DNA from: Annona cherimola
Lineage: Eukaryota > Streptophyta > Magnoliopsida > Magnoliales > Annonaceae
Direction: 5' to 3'
NCBI GenBank assembly: GCA_030490835.1
Contig: CM059973.1
Location: 55,308,008-55,372,007, forward strand
DNA: 64,000 nucleotides
Positions 33,681-46,631 of the stretch are shown piece by piece. Position numbers and translations under genes: made by a program. The notes beneath the pieces are model-generated. The model saw only the letters and a list, made by a program, of their open reading frames with translations, did not search any database and was not told the DNA's origin. Numbering within the stretch: the stretch's first letter is position 1; every line of letters begins with the position of its first letter.

Positions 33681-35389
33681 CTAGGTCCATCAAAACATTC
33701 TCCATCTATTATAGGGTATTTAATGAAACCATATTTCGAAGAGCACAAAGTGTTTTTGATAGAGCATTTTTGAAATTGAATTCCAAAAGATCTGAACCGT
33801 TTGTTGATCAATTTTTCATATTATATTCATTATATGAAAAATCAAATGTGTCGAATGTGTATAATTGATTATAAGCGTCAGAAATAAGATTTAAATTGTC
33901 CAATGCCTATGCACTGCTTTTTATAATATTAACTAAATTTTCAAATCAAATCCATACATTATGTTAAATACAATAAAATATACATAAGGGGAAAAATTAG
34001 ATAATATAATGTTGATGGAAGTAATATCAATTCAAAATTAATATTTTGATAAATTTAATTATTAAAAACTTGCATAAATAATTAAAATTTAATTTTATGG
34101 TATTCAATTTTAAATAGAATGTATGATGGTTTAGGTACTAGAAATATATGATATATGATAAAAAAAATTTGAGATACTTTACCTGTTCTATTTTATTTTT
34201 TGATACTTCACCTGTTAGATATGCTTTATCTGATCCTCCCTCCAATTTGATCTTGCAACATATTCCATTGAAGAGAATTGACTTATTTTGCTATGTTGAT
34301 GATCAATCAAAAACAGATGAATTAATTGTATTGAATATCATTTTTATTTAAAATATAAATTTCAACTAGATCAAAGATTTATATTGTCATTATCATTGAA
34401 AAATTAATATCAATGTACTCAAATTGATTTTTATATCAGTTATAAATTTTAATTAAACAACTATACCTTCTAAAATATCTTTCTTAAAGAATATAATGAC
34501 ATAATAAATTATTAAAATTTTAGCAATTTCTATAGGGTTTTGATTTTCAAGGAATGGCTTGGCTTGGGCTTTTGTGATGATTAGATAAGATCTAGTTATG
34601 GGGTCATTGTATTCAATATCATTTGTTTGAATATGGTACTAAAAATTATTTCAATCAACGTTTTATATAGGTTGTAACACTAAAATAGATATAAATTATG
34701 TGTAAAATATGAAAATTATGTACATCGATTTACACAACTTTTGAAATGTTATAATAATTTATTATGTCATCTTTTTATATAAGGAAAATATTTTACAAAG
34801 TACAAATGTTTAATTCAAACTTTTTTTTATCATGTCATCTACCTTAGATGACTAGACACTGGATGGAGGTGTACTCAAGGGACTAGGCAACGAAGTCACT
34901 ACATATACCTAACAGTTGAGCCCTGAACATCTCACTCATAGTATTTTATAATACCCAAGTCAATAGCTTGAGCATCCACACTACTCTACACATTTTAAAA
35001 GTTTAACTAAAACCTTTAAAATTGAAATAACCAATACCAATTTTAATACGATGATATCAATTATTTAACGATAATTACATATATAGATCTTGAATTTAAA
35101 TGAAAATTTTATTCCTAATCAAACAATAAATATAATGAATTGGTTGAATTTTTATTTAATCATTAACATTGCTTAAACTAGGTCATTTCGTAAATTCACT
35201 TGGATGGAACATGTTTCATCGAATTGGAACTCATTTTCATATTTTCCACATAATTTTATATTTTTAATTAGCACAACTTAAATAAAAACTTGATTTAAGT
35301 AAGTTGATATCATAAATAAATAAATGAATTATGTTAAAATAAATATATATAATGAATGGGTTAGATTTGGGGGTTCAATTTTCAATATA
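33681..35389. other. Unassigned AT-rich intergenic DNA
   Basis: No gene supported. A 67-codon frame at 34148-34351 has no domain. 34840-34985 is slightly less AT-rich but unassigned. Fragments resembling the AT-rich repeat family appear near 33950 and 35080-35170. Confidence 0.4.
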
Positions 35390-35653
35390 GAGTGTGTTTG
35401 GGAAGTGATAAAACTTTTGCATGAAAGTTTTTTTCTGTAAAAATATGATAGGGGTCATGATGAGTAATAAAGAGAATAAAGTTAAAATAGATAAGTTAAT
35501 TGTATAGATAACTATGTAGAAATGATTGAAAATATGGTAATTGTATGGAAAAATATAAAAAAATTAAAAATAAGGTAGTTGTGTATATTAAAAATTTTTA
35601 ATTGAAGAGTTTTTGTTTGAAAAGTTCCTATGTTTACTAAACTTTCCCATAGT
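35390..35653. mobile_element. Short TIR element (hAT-like MITE), copy 2
   Basis: Starts GAGTGTGTTTGGGAAGTG and shares the interior words of the 26798 copy (AGAATAAAGTTAAAATAGAT, TTAATTGTATAGATAA). The right end (ACTAAACTTTCCC) is worn. Confidence 0.5.
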
Positions 35654-35814
35654 CTAATCAAGTCATTCTGCAAAGTTCACTTTGGTTAAGTAGATTCCAT
35701 CAAATTGAGATTTTTTTAATTCGCTTCATTTTTATGGGTCGAATTAGAACTATTTATACACTTCATGTTTTATAAAAAGAAATTCTTATTGGAGGTGAAT
35801 TGAAATCATATATT

Positions 35815-37432
35815 TGTTGTAAATTAAACTAGCAAATCAAGTACAACCCATATTTTAATAATTAACAATCAAATTTTGAGAATTCTAAAGTACTAACAAG
35901 TGTGTTGGAATATTTAAGTTAAAACTTTTTAAATACAAGCCATGACCGATCAAGTCGCAGAGTCAATTCAACTTAGGCATCGACTTAGGTCAAGTCGATA
36001 CCCAAATCGACTCTATGATTGACTTCAACCATCAATTTCTGGACAATGCTGAAATTGTGGATGTGTGGGCAGGTGAAGTCACATCCGAAGTTGACTTCGC
36101 TTGCAACTTGGGACAAGTCGCAATCTAAGTTGACTTTGTATACGACTTGGAAAGCATCAGGCCTCCGACGCTGAATTTGAAGAAGTCATGTCGCATTTCA
36201 AGTTGACTCAATTGTGCGACTTAGGTCAAGTTGCAACTCAAGTCGACCCCAGTATTCGACTTGAATACAAAGGGACTCAAAACAAGCAGATTCAAACACA
36301 AAAATCAACCAGAAAAGTTCAAGCAACTCACACTTTGTTAAATTAAAGACAAATGTCATAAAACTATTGATCGAGCTATAATTGGTTGATGTCCAAGTAC
36401 ATAATTCAAGATAAAGAAGAGTTCATCTTAAGTTCTGAAGAATAGTGAGACAAATGAAGCTGAAACTTGAAGATATAAGAGAATATATGTCAAAGAACTT
36501 GAATCATGAAGTCTTGAAGCTCCAAAGAGCATATTGTATAGGAAAGTCGCAACCCAAGTCGACTTCACTTGCAACTTGGGTCAAGTCCCAGACCAAGTCA
36601 ACTCCTAGATGGAACTTGAAGCTGAAAGCAAGGAGGAAACCTTCGGGAAGGAAGTGTGGAAGACTGAAGTCACAACTCAAGTCAACTCTAGTCTGTGACT
36701 TAGGTGAAGTCGCATCCAAAGTTGACTCCAAGTGCAACTTGGATCATATCAGTTGGAAAATTCTAACTTTGGCGCATTTAATGCGCATCACCTACCTCTT
36801 GACATTCGAAATAACTCCTCAATCATTTAAAGCATAATAAATGAATTGAGGAAAGAAGCTAATGCATTCATTAAGCTTTCACCTTCCTACTTATAAGTAA
36901 TTAAGAAATCATTAAGTGCTCCAAAAGAAGAACTGCAATAGTCGCTACAATTGTTGAAGTTTCTCATTAATCTCAAGCCTGATCAAGTTCTTCTCTGTGC
37001 TGAAATGTTCTCTACATAATCTGTAATGTGTGGAAATTTTCTTTTATTCATTCTTTTGTATTACTACTTAGCTTGATATTGGAGACCAAGGCAAGTAATG
37101 TTCGACTGGAGTGTGACTCATTGTCTACTTATGTAGTGATTGTAAAGGCCTTCCTAGAGCTATAATCTAGAAGAGAGCAAAAGCTCTAAGTGTATTGCAA
37201 ATTGATATAGTGGAACCTAAGACACAAGGGTGTGTTCTTAGAAAAGTGAGTAGAGAGGGTTATCCTGAACCACTATAATCTCCTGTGTTTACTGATAGTT
37301 ATCTACCTGCTCTATTCCTCTCTTCATTTTCATTTAAGGGGACGTAATTTGCAAAAGATTAAGTTTTAAAATTTTAAAAGAACCCAATGTACCCTTCCCC
37401 TCTTGGGTTTTGCCACAAACTCGGGATCAACA
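35815..37432 (+). repeat. 5' LTR of element E (1618 bp)
   Basis: The start TGTTGTAAATT is set by alignment with the LTR start of element C (GCAAAT.AAG...ATTAACAA). The end ATCAACA lies two bases before the primer site. It holds decayed AAGTCGACT motifs (35950-36730) and GCGCATTTAATGCGC at 36772-36786. Confidence 0.85.
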
Positions 37433-37434
37433 AG

Positions 37435-37446
37435 TGGTATCAGAGC
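37435..37446 (+). other. Primer-binding site, element E (tRNA-Met type)
   Basis: TGGTATCAGAGC, identical to the sites in elements A and B. Confidence 0.93.
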
Positions 37447-37482
37447 AGTTCTTTGAGTTTGCACCAAAGAGATCTATTATAA

Positions 37483-40400
37483 ATGACATCCCAATGAACT
37501 TCTGTCCCAGCATTTTTTGAGGGCAATCTTTCACAAGGTCACCTCTATTTGATGGTAGTAACTTCGATTACTGAAAGTTGAAAATAAAACAACTTATCAT
37601 GACAATTGGTATTGACTCTTGGATAGCCACCAAGATAAGGTTGCTCTACCCATAAGTGAAAAGGCCTCTGAGTAGACCGAGGAGGAAGTTAGACTGGTAA
37701 AGAGTAACGCCAAGGCAATGAACTCTTTATTTTGTGCTTTTAATAGCTGCAGAATATGATAAAATGTTTTCATCCTTAATTACTAAAAATATAGGACACT
37801 CTAACCTCAATTTATGAAAACACTTCTCCGGTCCAAGGGACAAGAAGAAATATTTATTGGTCCCGAGTTAATGGCAATTACCTAAGAGGGGAGGGGTGAA
37901 TTGGGTATTTAAAATTTTTCAACTTAAACAGAAATTTTACCCCGGATTAATCTAGTCCCCTTTATGAAGAAGCAAATGAAAAGCAATATAGTACTGAGAG
38001 CAGAAATAAAAATCAACAAGCAAGATTTTATAGTGGTTCGGGCAACCTTCCCTACTCCACTCTTCCAAGCTCACACCTCTTGTGACTTGGGTTCCACTAT
38101 GTATTTCACAAATACAACTAGAGTCACTGCTCTCTTCTTGATTCCATCTCTAGGGGGCATCAACAATTCACAGCACAAGTAGGTGACGAGTTCCACTCCA
38201 ATCACACACTACTTTGCTTACAATTGATCTTAGTTACCCAAACTAAATCAAGTTCAATACAACAAGTAAAAGTAAAAGAAAGTTTTTATACGTTACTGAT
38301 GTGTAGAGGCAGATTTGGTGCAGAGAAGAACTTGTACAACAGTCTTAATAATTCAGCAAGCAGCTCTTAGCAGTTTGAAAACAGAGTTCTCCTTCTATAT
38401 GATGGCTTGATCACTTAATGCTCTTAGAGATGGGAGTTGTGCTCAATCAATGAATTCTCATCTACTCTCCACGTTCATATTGAATGCCTTTTATAAATGT
38501 TGAGGGAATCCAAACGTTTGGAAGTAGGTGGCGCGCATTTAATGCGCCAATGTTTGAAAATTTCTGACCGTTGCGACCCAAGTCGCAGGTGGAGTCGACT
38601 TCGGGTGCGACTTCGGCTGTCCGTAGCTTCTTCAAGTTCCAGTTTAGGTTGACTTGGTCCTCGACTTGACCCAAGTCGTAGGTGAAGTCGACTTCGGGTG
38701 CGACTTCACTTCCTCAGCTTGCTAGTTGAACTTGAAATTCTTTGGAATGACTTGCTTGCTTGAGTTTCTTCATGCTTGATTGTTCTTCCCCTATTTTACT
38801 TAAGACTCTTTATAATTCTTCTATCTTTAAAAAATATTTGACTCCATTTCTTGAGTCTTGAGTCTTGGAATGCATGGAAGATGTCCGAATATGTGTTCAT
38901 GATCCAACATGATGGATTCATGCAACCCTACTTTCTTTGGTCTTCATTTGAAGTTCATTTGATCTTTATTTGATCCAAGTCGAGTGTTTGAGTCGACTTG
39001 GCCTTCATCTTCACTTGAGTCTAGCATTGAGTCGTCTTGATCTGCAAGTTCCGTACTGAAGTCGAAGCTGGAGTCGACTTGGTCTGCGACTTCACCCAAG
39101 TCGCATGCGGAGTCGACTTGGGATGCGACTTCGGCAGCTCTCGTTCTCGATTTCAACTCTGGACAGAAAATCATGGTTGAAGTCGATGCTGGAGTCGACT
39201 TGGTCTGCGACTTCACCCAAGTCGCATGCGGAGTCGACTTCATTTGCGACTTCGGCAGCTTGGCTCCCCGATTTCAACGCTGGATGAAAATGACGGGTTG
39301 AAGTCGCTGCTGGAGTCGACTTGGGGATCGACTTGGCCTAAGTCGATGCTTGAGTCGACTTGGAAATCGACTTGACCTGTCATGCTTCATTTTTTTCATT
39401 TGTATATCCTTTAATCATCTTCACAAACATGTTAGTAATCAAAACTTACTCAAATTGATTTGTTAATCATCAAAACATAAACTTGGCTTATTTTCCACAT
39501 ATATTCAACAATATTTTGATTGGAGAACTAGAAAGATTCAAAATGCATGATACAAAAAATATATCTGAAATTTTTGCTAGATTTTTTAAAATTACTAATG
39601 TTTTCAAAGGCCTAAGAAAGACGATTTCTGAATCTGATTAGGTTATAAAAATCTGGAGAGCTCTACCTGAATTTTCGACCCTCAAGATTACTAAAATTGA
39701 AGAAGCAAAAGACCTCAACACGCTAAATCTAGAAGACCTCATTAGCTAGCTCATGTCACATAAGATGATTAAGAAAAGAAATGAAGAGCATCACAAAAGA
39801 AAGAAAGTAATTGCATTAAAAGCCACATAGAGCTTAGGAGAATTCACCTCCTTATCACAAAATGAAGATGGGGAAATTGCTCTCCTCACAAGAAAATTCA
39901 GAAGATTTGTAAGAAAAGGAAAGAACATCAGTTGCTCTAAAAGTTTCAAGGAGAAAAGCAGAAGAGGAAAGAAAAAAGAAGTGACCGAGTGTTATAGATG
40001 TCATGGAGTAGGACACATACAAGTTCAATGTCTCACATCGGAAGAAAACAAGCCAAAAGAAAGGCAAAAGAAGAAAGATCGAAATAGTGTTAGAAGGTTC
40101 CCAAAGTCTAAGGATAGAGGGATGCGTGCTAATGAGGACTCGTCATCAACAAGCAGATCTTCAAATAAAGGTCAAGAAGCTGCAAACTATAGTAGGATCT
40201 ACTATGTAGCAAAAATTGAAGAAAAATATAGTAACTGTCTCACAATAACTGAATTAGTGGAAGATTTGACCGCTAGTGAGGAGGTAATCTCTAAATTTGA
40301 TTAGTCTATTTCCAAATTCATATATCCCTCCACTCATGATTTTCTTAAATGTATTGAGTTAGATGGATTACAATAAGCATCTGATTCATTGTTTGAAAAG

Positions 40401-41013
40401 AAAAGAAACTGGATAACAAATATATATTAAAGAAAAAAAAATGCAACTCAATCATCATTATAAATGGAAAGCTAGCTGAGAGAGTCAAATGCTTAGTTGA
40501 TGAAACCAAAGCTTTGACAATTGAAACTGAAAAGTTGAAGAATGAGAGTGCAACATTAAATGAATTATTGGAAAAATTTTCTAACCCAGGGAAGAGTGTC
40601 AAAATGTTTCTCAACATGACAACCCAAATAAGTAGAAGATGACTTGAATATTCTATCTTTGAGTAAGAAGAATGCAGTAAATCAAATGCTCCAAAGTGGG
40701 GTTAAATCCTAAGCCAAAGCGACAGGACCTTAAAGCCAAGCTAGAACAACTAAAGTAGATTAGGTAAGAAGACCAACATCGCAACCAAACTACACACGGA
40801 TTCCACCTTAAGGAATTCATTGGGCATGCAATTTTTGTAACAAATTTGGTCACAAAATTTACTAATGAAGAATTAAGAAATTACAAAACAAATGTGCTAA
40901 ACTAGTTTGGATACTAGAGAGCATTGAATTTGTGCCTTCTAAACCTGAACAACATAGATTTCAAATATTTACTAACCCAAATGGACCCATGAGATAGGTA
41001 CCAAAGAGATGAA
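37483..41013 (+). pseudogene. gag: Element E gag, split by a solo LTR
   Basis: ATG at 37483 (MTSQ), with TGA at the fifth codon (37495-37497). The N-terminal DUF4219-like part (FTRSPLFDGSNFDY) runs to 37854, the solo LTR intervenes, and gag resumes at 39511 (LIGELERFKMHD, then SESD, LNTLNLEDL). The first zinc knuckle CYRCHGVGHIQVQC is intact (about 39984-40025). The coiled-coil part lies around 40450-40620. The second knuckle (about 40830-40870) lacks its last Cys (TAA). Many stops and indels. Confidence 0.9.
37855..39510 (-). mobile_element. Solo LTR (1656 bp) inside element E gag, TSD ATATT
   Basis: On the plus strand it starts TATTGGTCCCGAGTTAATGG (worn TGTTGG) and ends TTCAACA, i.e. a minus-strand LTR. 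ATATT at 37850-37854 is repeated at 39511-39515, and gag reads on across the join. No internal region remains, so it most likely arose by recombination between two LTRs. It carries GTCGAC arrays at 38590-38700 and 38985-39370, and GCGCATTTAATGCGC at 38533-38547. Its U5 resembles element A's. Confidence 0.93.
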
Positions 41014-41039
41014 TTTTATTTGATTATTTTTGTGGATTT

Positions 41040-42852
41040 GTTTTAGAGAAAGAGCCAATAATACTTAGTTTATGGATAGTGGCTGCTTAAGACATATGAC
41101 CGGAGATAAAGCTTTGTTCCATGATCTTAAACCCTACAATGGTAGAATTGTTGCATTTAGCAACAACAAGAAAGGTAAAATAAGCGGTAAGGGTAATGTT
41201 TATAGCATTTTAAATGCATGCAAAGAGGAAGTTCTATTTGTTGAAGGACTTGAACACAATGTAATAAGTATTAGGCAATTACATGACAAAGGTTATAAGT
41301 TATGTTTGAATTATCTATATGTAATATTTTTTATGGAGATCATATAACCTTTAGTGGAAAGAAATATGAAAATATATATTTTGTATGCCTTGACGAATTG
41401 TATGAAAAATATTTATTAGCTGCTAATAATGATCCATGGGTATGGCACAAGAGACTTTGACATATAAATTTGTTAAATATCAAGACACTGTAGAAAAAGA
41501 GCTTGGTAGAAGGTTTTCTAAAGCTCAAATATGACAAAGATAAAATTTGCAAAGCATATCAAATGTCTAAACAGTCAAATGTATCCTTTCACTAAAGAAT
41601 GAAGTCTCAACTTCAAGGCCACTTGAATTATTACACATGGATCTTTATGAGCCTTGGAGGAAAGAAATTAGTTTATGTCATTGTTGATGACTTTTCAAGA
41701 TTCACTTAGATAATGTTATTAGCTAGCAAAGATGAAGCCTTCTTTACATTTGTTAGCTTTTCTAAGTTGGTGCAAAATGAGAAACAAAATATAATTATAT
41801 CAATTAAAAGTGATCATGGTGGTGAATTTGAAAATAAATGATCTATAAATTTTTACAATGAAAAGAGAATTCACCATATATTTTCTGCACCAAGAACTCC
41901 ACAACAAAATGAAGTTATAGAAAGAAAGAATAGAATCATATAAGAGATAACTAGAACTATGCTAAATGAAAGTGAACTATCTAAAAAATTTTGAGGTGAA
42001 GTTGTAAGCACAGTTTGTCATGTTTTGAACCGAGTTACATTAGAGTAATCTTGAAAAAGACTGCATATGAACTATGGAAGTGTAGAAAATCCAATATTTT
42101 ATATTTTCATGCTTTTGGCTGCACATGCTATGTATTGAACAATAGAAAGGACAACATTGAAAAATTAGATGCCAAAAGTGATGAGGCCATATTTCTTGGT
42201 CACTCCTCAAAAAGAAAAGCATATAGAATTTTCAACAAAAAAACTCAAGTAGCAGAAGAGTCTATACATGTTAGCTTTGATGAATTTAACACAACTCAGA
42301 AGGAGGATCGGCTTAGTAATGCAGATGATCTATTAAAGAACTTTGGTAAGCTACAAGTGAGAAAGCAAGGAGGAGAAGAGCTTAAACAAGATCTAAGTGC
42401 AGATCAAGAGGTAAGCGAAGGTAATATTTTCTATAAACCTCCCAAAGATCTAAAATTTAAAAATGACTATCCAATTGAGTAGTTTATAAGAGATGTATAT
42501 GAATGTGTCAAAACTAGGGGCTATAGGAAAAATATATGTGGGCATTTTGCATTTGTATCAAAGATAGTCAAATTTAATTGATCAAACTCTTAATGATGAA
42601 AATTAGATAGTTGCAATGCAAAAAGTGCTAAATCAATTTGAAAGAAATAAAACATGACATCTAGTTCTCGGACCCAAAGATTGCACCATCATTGGTACCA
42701 AATGAGTATTTAGGAATAAACTAAATGAAAGTGGACTAGTAGTGAGAAAGAAAACTAGACTTGTAGCTAATTGGTATTCACTAGAAGAAGGGATTGGCTT
42801 TGACGAATCATATGCCCTCATAGCTAGATTAGAAGCTATATGTATTTTACTA
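41040..42852 (+). pseudogene. pol: Element E pol remnant: protease, integrase, start of RT
   Basis: Protease MDSGCLRHMTG at 41072. Integrase follows: the zinc-binding region around 41440-41560 and the core with LLHMDLYEPW, IKSDHGGEFE (about 41805-41835) and RTPQQNEVIERKN. The C-terminal FLGHSSKRKAYRIFNK lies near 42190. RT begins near 42640 but ends at LEAICILL (42852). TGA at 42655-42657 is at the same Trp codon as in elements A, C and F. Many other stops and indels. Confidence 0.9.
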
Positions 42853-43040
42853 GGGATGTAACTCAGGTCGGTTCGGTTCGGGTAGTGGTTACTCTACCTA
42901 TACCTTATTTGCAAAAAGCCTATCTTACTCTATCCATTTTTCAGTTCGGTTCCTAGTATTTGTAATCATTTGTCATCTAGCTCAAGGCATGTAATTAATT
43001 ATTATATAATTTCTAATTTTACATTTATCGGTCTCAAAAT
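42853..43040. mobile_element. Possible terminal fragment of a DNA transposon
   Basis: GGGATGTAACTCAGGTCGGTTCGGTTCGGGTAG and the following CTACCTATACC resemble sequences I know from ends of plant DNA transposons. Only about 190 bp are present, lying exactly between the broken end of element E and an inverted LTR fragment, so no second terminus can be shown. Confidence 0.3.
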
Positions 43041-43962
43041 GTCCTGGGTTTCACAAGGTCAGAGTTGGAGTTAACTTCGGGCGTGACTTCACGTCGCATA
43101 CTGAAGTCAACTTGGGATGAGACTTTGATAAGAGTATTTCCCTCTTCTAAGTCCTCCTTTGAATATAGTGCTCCTCAAGTTCCAACTTGGGTTAACTTTG
43201 TCCTCAACTTGACCCAAGTTGCATATGGAGTCAACTTTAGGTGCGACTTCTCATATAGCTTGTCCAGTTAGTGGAAATATGAAACCCTTAATTCGACTTG
43301 ACCCTGGAACTTCTCTCAAGCGCTAGTGAAGTTGACTTGGCTACGCAACTTCACTACCCGTTTGATATGTTAAATTTCATAAATTACATCTCATTCACTT
43401 CGATCTCCCAAGTCCTTGAATTGTTTCGACTTGGTCTTGGACTTCATCCAAGTCGTAGGCAGAGTCGACTTGAGTGTGCGACTTCGTTTCTGGCACTTAA
43501 TGTTAGAGTCCTGTTTCAATTCTTTAGAAACCCCAATCGAAGTCTAAGGTCGATTTGGTCTTCAACTTCACTCAGGTTGCTAGGTAGAATCGACTTGGGG
43601 TGTTACTTCGATTATTCTACCTTGAGTGAGTGAAAACATGCAACCCCTAAGTTGACTTGACTATCAACTTTGCCTAAGTCATAAGGGAAGTTGACTTGGG
43701 TTTGCGACTTGACCTGCCTACACTTCAGTTCTTGTGATCTTCTATCCTAAGTTCCTTTTTGAAGTCGATTTGAGTGTAGACTTAATGCAAGTCATATGTC
43801 TAAGTCGACTTGGTTATGAGACTTGGTCTGCTATACTTTGACATTTAAAATTTCTAGCTTGAAATTATTTCACTAATGTTGTTAGTACCCTTTAATATCA
43901 AATTTGGATTGTAAATCATCAAAACATAGATTATGCTTTATTTTCTAATTGAGTTCACAACA
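43041..43962 (-). repeat. Truncated minus-strand copia LTR fragment
   Basis: Decayed versions of GACCCAAGTCGCA...GAGTCGACTT in the minus-strand order seen in elements B and the solo LTR. It ends CATCAAAACATAGATTATGC...TTCACAACA, like the other LTR starts in inverse orientation. The other end is missing, and the GTCGAC cores are often mutated to GTCAAC/GTTGAC, so it is old. Confidence 0.75.
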
Positions 43963-45286
43963 GTAACAACTTGGTGCCTATATATAGACAATCCAAGTAT
44001 GATTTACAAGCCAATTTTAATATTAAAAACATAACCAATAAAACCTATTTAATTTCGATTAATCCTTTCTCCAGAAATTCCCTACACCTTAGATGCCAAG
44101 TTAGTTTTTCCAAGAAATCCAAAATAAAAAAATCAATTAACAACATGGTCATCTCAAATCACTTAGATTTGTATACGAATTTGTACCTCGACTTTTTCCC
44201 ATAAGACTCTAACTCTTCCTCTTTGCTTAATTATGGCCCAATCTGAACTTCAAAGACTCTTGCATTACATATGAACAACATCACTCTAACTAATTACTAA
44301 TTTCATGCCATAACTCAGTCAAAGAAGCACACCTCAAATGCCTCAATTCCACTCCAATGAGCCTACATGCAAGCTTATTCCTTAGATATTTATCACTTGA
44401 ACATACTATATATCACTAAGGTAATAAGGTATTACTTTTACATGTAGATGTCTCTTGCAATCTCTCTTTACACTATTAATTGAATAAATTATTGGTATTA
44501 TATAGAAATTAAGGAAGTCTTATATAGAAATTAAGGAAGTCTTATATAGAATCAATTATTATCAACCTAATACACTTCAAATAAGTAAAGCAACACTCCT
44601 ACATCATTCATTCCATGGGTTTCTATTGAAACCATAATAACCTAAATTTTTGACAAACTTAAAACCTCTACCCAACCCGAAATATGTAAAAAAAAAAAAC
44701 CTAGTCATCAAATCCAATTACAATATTTGTATGGAATGCTTAAACAACTCATTTTACAACTAAACATACGGTTTATTTAAGGAGAGAGCAAGTCATTTAC
44801 ATGGAATCTGATTTTTTCTAAATTTCTCTAAGACCTTAACTTGAATTTAGAGATCCTTTGCTCCTTGATGCTTAACAAAAAGATTTGAAGATGAGTTGTA
44901 GTTATTTGAAAGGGTTATAAGTGATGGATTTATGTGGGAAGAAGATGGAGAAAGAAGGAAGAAAGAAGAAAGAAGAAAGAAAGACGGAATGAGAAGCAAA
45001 TGAAAGGCCTTTAAAAGGGTGTTACTGCACTTGCCATGCCCTTAGGAATGTGAGGGCACATAACCACATGTCTAGGGCTAGTAGTGCACCCCAAATGCCC
45101 CTTTTTTATTTTTTCATTACTTTGAGTCCATTTTTATATCTTTTCATTCCAAATATCATCCTCATTTCATTGGAAAATATATTACATATCAGATATGCTA
45201 AGCAATGCATCTATGGAAAATATAAATTGATCACTATTTTGAGACTTTAAACTAAGATGTCCATATAATGCTCATATCTCACAAGC
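43963..45286. other. Unassigned intergenic DNA
   Basis: No gene supported. A 22-bp unit (TTATATAGAAATTAAGGAAG...) repeats about 2.4 times at 44498-44550. A GAAAGAA-rich microsatellite lies at 44938-44990. The stretch 44990-45100 (CCTTTAAAAGGG, ACTTGCCATGCCC) may be a worn LTR but has no defined ends. Confidence 0.4.
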
Positions 45287-45289
45287 GAA

Positions 45290-46195
45290 GGTTAGTGGTC
45301 ATGGTTAATTGCTCGTCCAACCTGTTTATAAATGAGTTTAGGTTGGAATTTTTGAATAAATGATTTATGATCCACCAACTCATTTAACCATTTAATTAAA
45401 TAAATAGATTAGGGTTGGAATTTTATAATTCATCAACCCATTTAGTAATTCATTTAACTTTTAAGTGAGACATACATATATAAATTCCTAAACCTTGGAT
45501 TCTATTTTCCTAATTCGAACTTCCCCCTAAACTCAATTGCGTCTTCTAACTTTTCCTAAACCTTGGATTCTATTTTCCTATTTCGAACCTCCCCCTAAAC
45601 TCAACTGCGTCTTCTGACTTTACCAGCCCTATCATCGATTGTGTCTTTTCAGGCCAGGCTCCCAAATCACCAATTGCAGCGTACAGTACCCTGAATCTTC
45701 TTTCTTTTCAACAGACTGCCACCCAATCTATTGCATGTTCTCAAATTAGGCCCTCAAATTGCCAACTACCACCTACAACACCCTAAATCTTCTTCCTTCT
45801 CGATGAGTGCTTCCCTCCTTCCCTTTCTCTCCTTCCTCCCCTTCTTCGATCTCTCTTTGTCACATAGCCAACAGTATACAGTGCATCAGCACCTAGTACT
45901 ATCTACAGCATTCGCCTGCCTCTCTCTCACTATCATGCTACTAACCCTCTCACCGTCACCTGTTATGCTACCAATAGCCCCCTTGACTATGTCTTTCTCA
46001 TGTTGACTTATTTTTAACTTATATATGGGACCCGTTAACCACCTAGTAACTCATTTATTAAATGGATTATAAATGGATTGGAAATAAAAAAAATTTAATT
46101 GGTTAATAAATGAATTAGGGTTGAAACTTTTTAAATGAGTTAAAATTAGAATTAAGCTCTAACCCATCTAACTCAATCCATGAAGACCCCTACTC
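45290..46195. mobile_element. Foldback-like repeat, ~0.9 kb, AACCCATTTA type
   Basis: The left part (CCAACCTGTTTATAAATGAG, AACTCATTTAACCATTTAAT) and right part (TAATTGGTTAATAAATGAAT, TTTTTAAATGAGTT, CTAACCCATCTAACTC) are loosely inverted copies. They enclose a less AT-rich core (45500-46010) with a tandem 68-bp duplication. Exact termini and target duplication were not found. A 91-codon frame at 45731-46006 is Ser/Leu-rich without a domain. Confidence 0.4.
45487..45621 (+). repeat. Tandem duplication, two units of ~68 bp
   Basis: Both units start CCTAAACCTTGGATTCTATT and run through CCCCCTAAACTCAA(T/C)TGCGTC, with few differences. Confidence 0.88.
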
Positions 46196-46340
46196 ATAAG
46201 TGGCCATAATATGTCAATTAAAACATTAAGTGGCCATCATATATCAATTAAATCATTCTTATATACCATAATACATCTATTAACCATACTCATGCCAAGT
46301 TCTAACATAAACTAAGCTTGATGTTGAATTTCTCTGTCTT

Positions 46341-46631
46341 GAGGGTGTATTTTAGAAGTGACAAAACTTCTAGAAGAGAAGTTTTTAATCTAAAAGTTTT
46401 TGAAATGGAATAAAATGATATGATGTAATAAAGGTAATGATAAGAAATAAAAAGAATAAAGTTGAAATAGATTTGTTAGTTGTATGGGTAATTGTGCAAA
46501 AATAATTAAAAAGTAGAGTAATTGTATAGCAGGATGAGAAGAAACAATTAAAATAGGATAATTACGGAGTGCAAAAAGTTTTAGATTGAAATATTTTTGT
46601 TTGAAAATTTTGGATATAAACACATGCACCC
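46341..46631. mobile_element. Short TIR element (hAT-like MITE), copy 3
   Basis: Starts GAGGGTGTATTTTAGAAGTG and ends TATAAACACATGCACCC, which are inverted repeats. The interior shares AGAATAAAGTTGAAATAGAT and AATAATTAAAAAGTAGAGTA with the 26798 and 35390 copies. Confidence 0.6.

Larger units (their letters stand above)
35815..42852 (+). mobile_element. Element E: 5' part of a Ty1/copia element, interrupted by a solo LTR
   Basis: Complete 5' LTR, primer-binding site, gag and pol up to the start of RT. Coding sequence stops abruptly at 42852 and unrelated sequence follows, so the RT core, RNase H and 3' LTR are lost. A solo LTR (37855-39510) splits gag. All frames are broken. Confidence 0.9.

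Noticed and set aside
43965..45250. Possible gypsy LTR on the minus strand
   Set aside because: Some composition and a TATA-like CCTTTAAAAGG, but no TG...CA ends, primer site or second copy.
45731..46006. 91-codon frame inside the foldback-like repeat
   Set aside because: Low-complexity Ser/Leu-rich translation without a recognisable domain or ordered neighbours.
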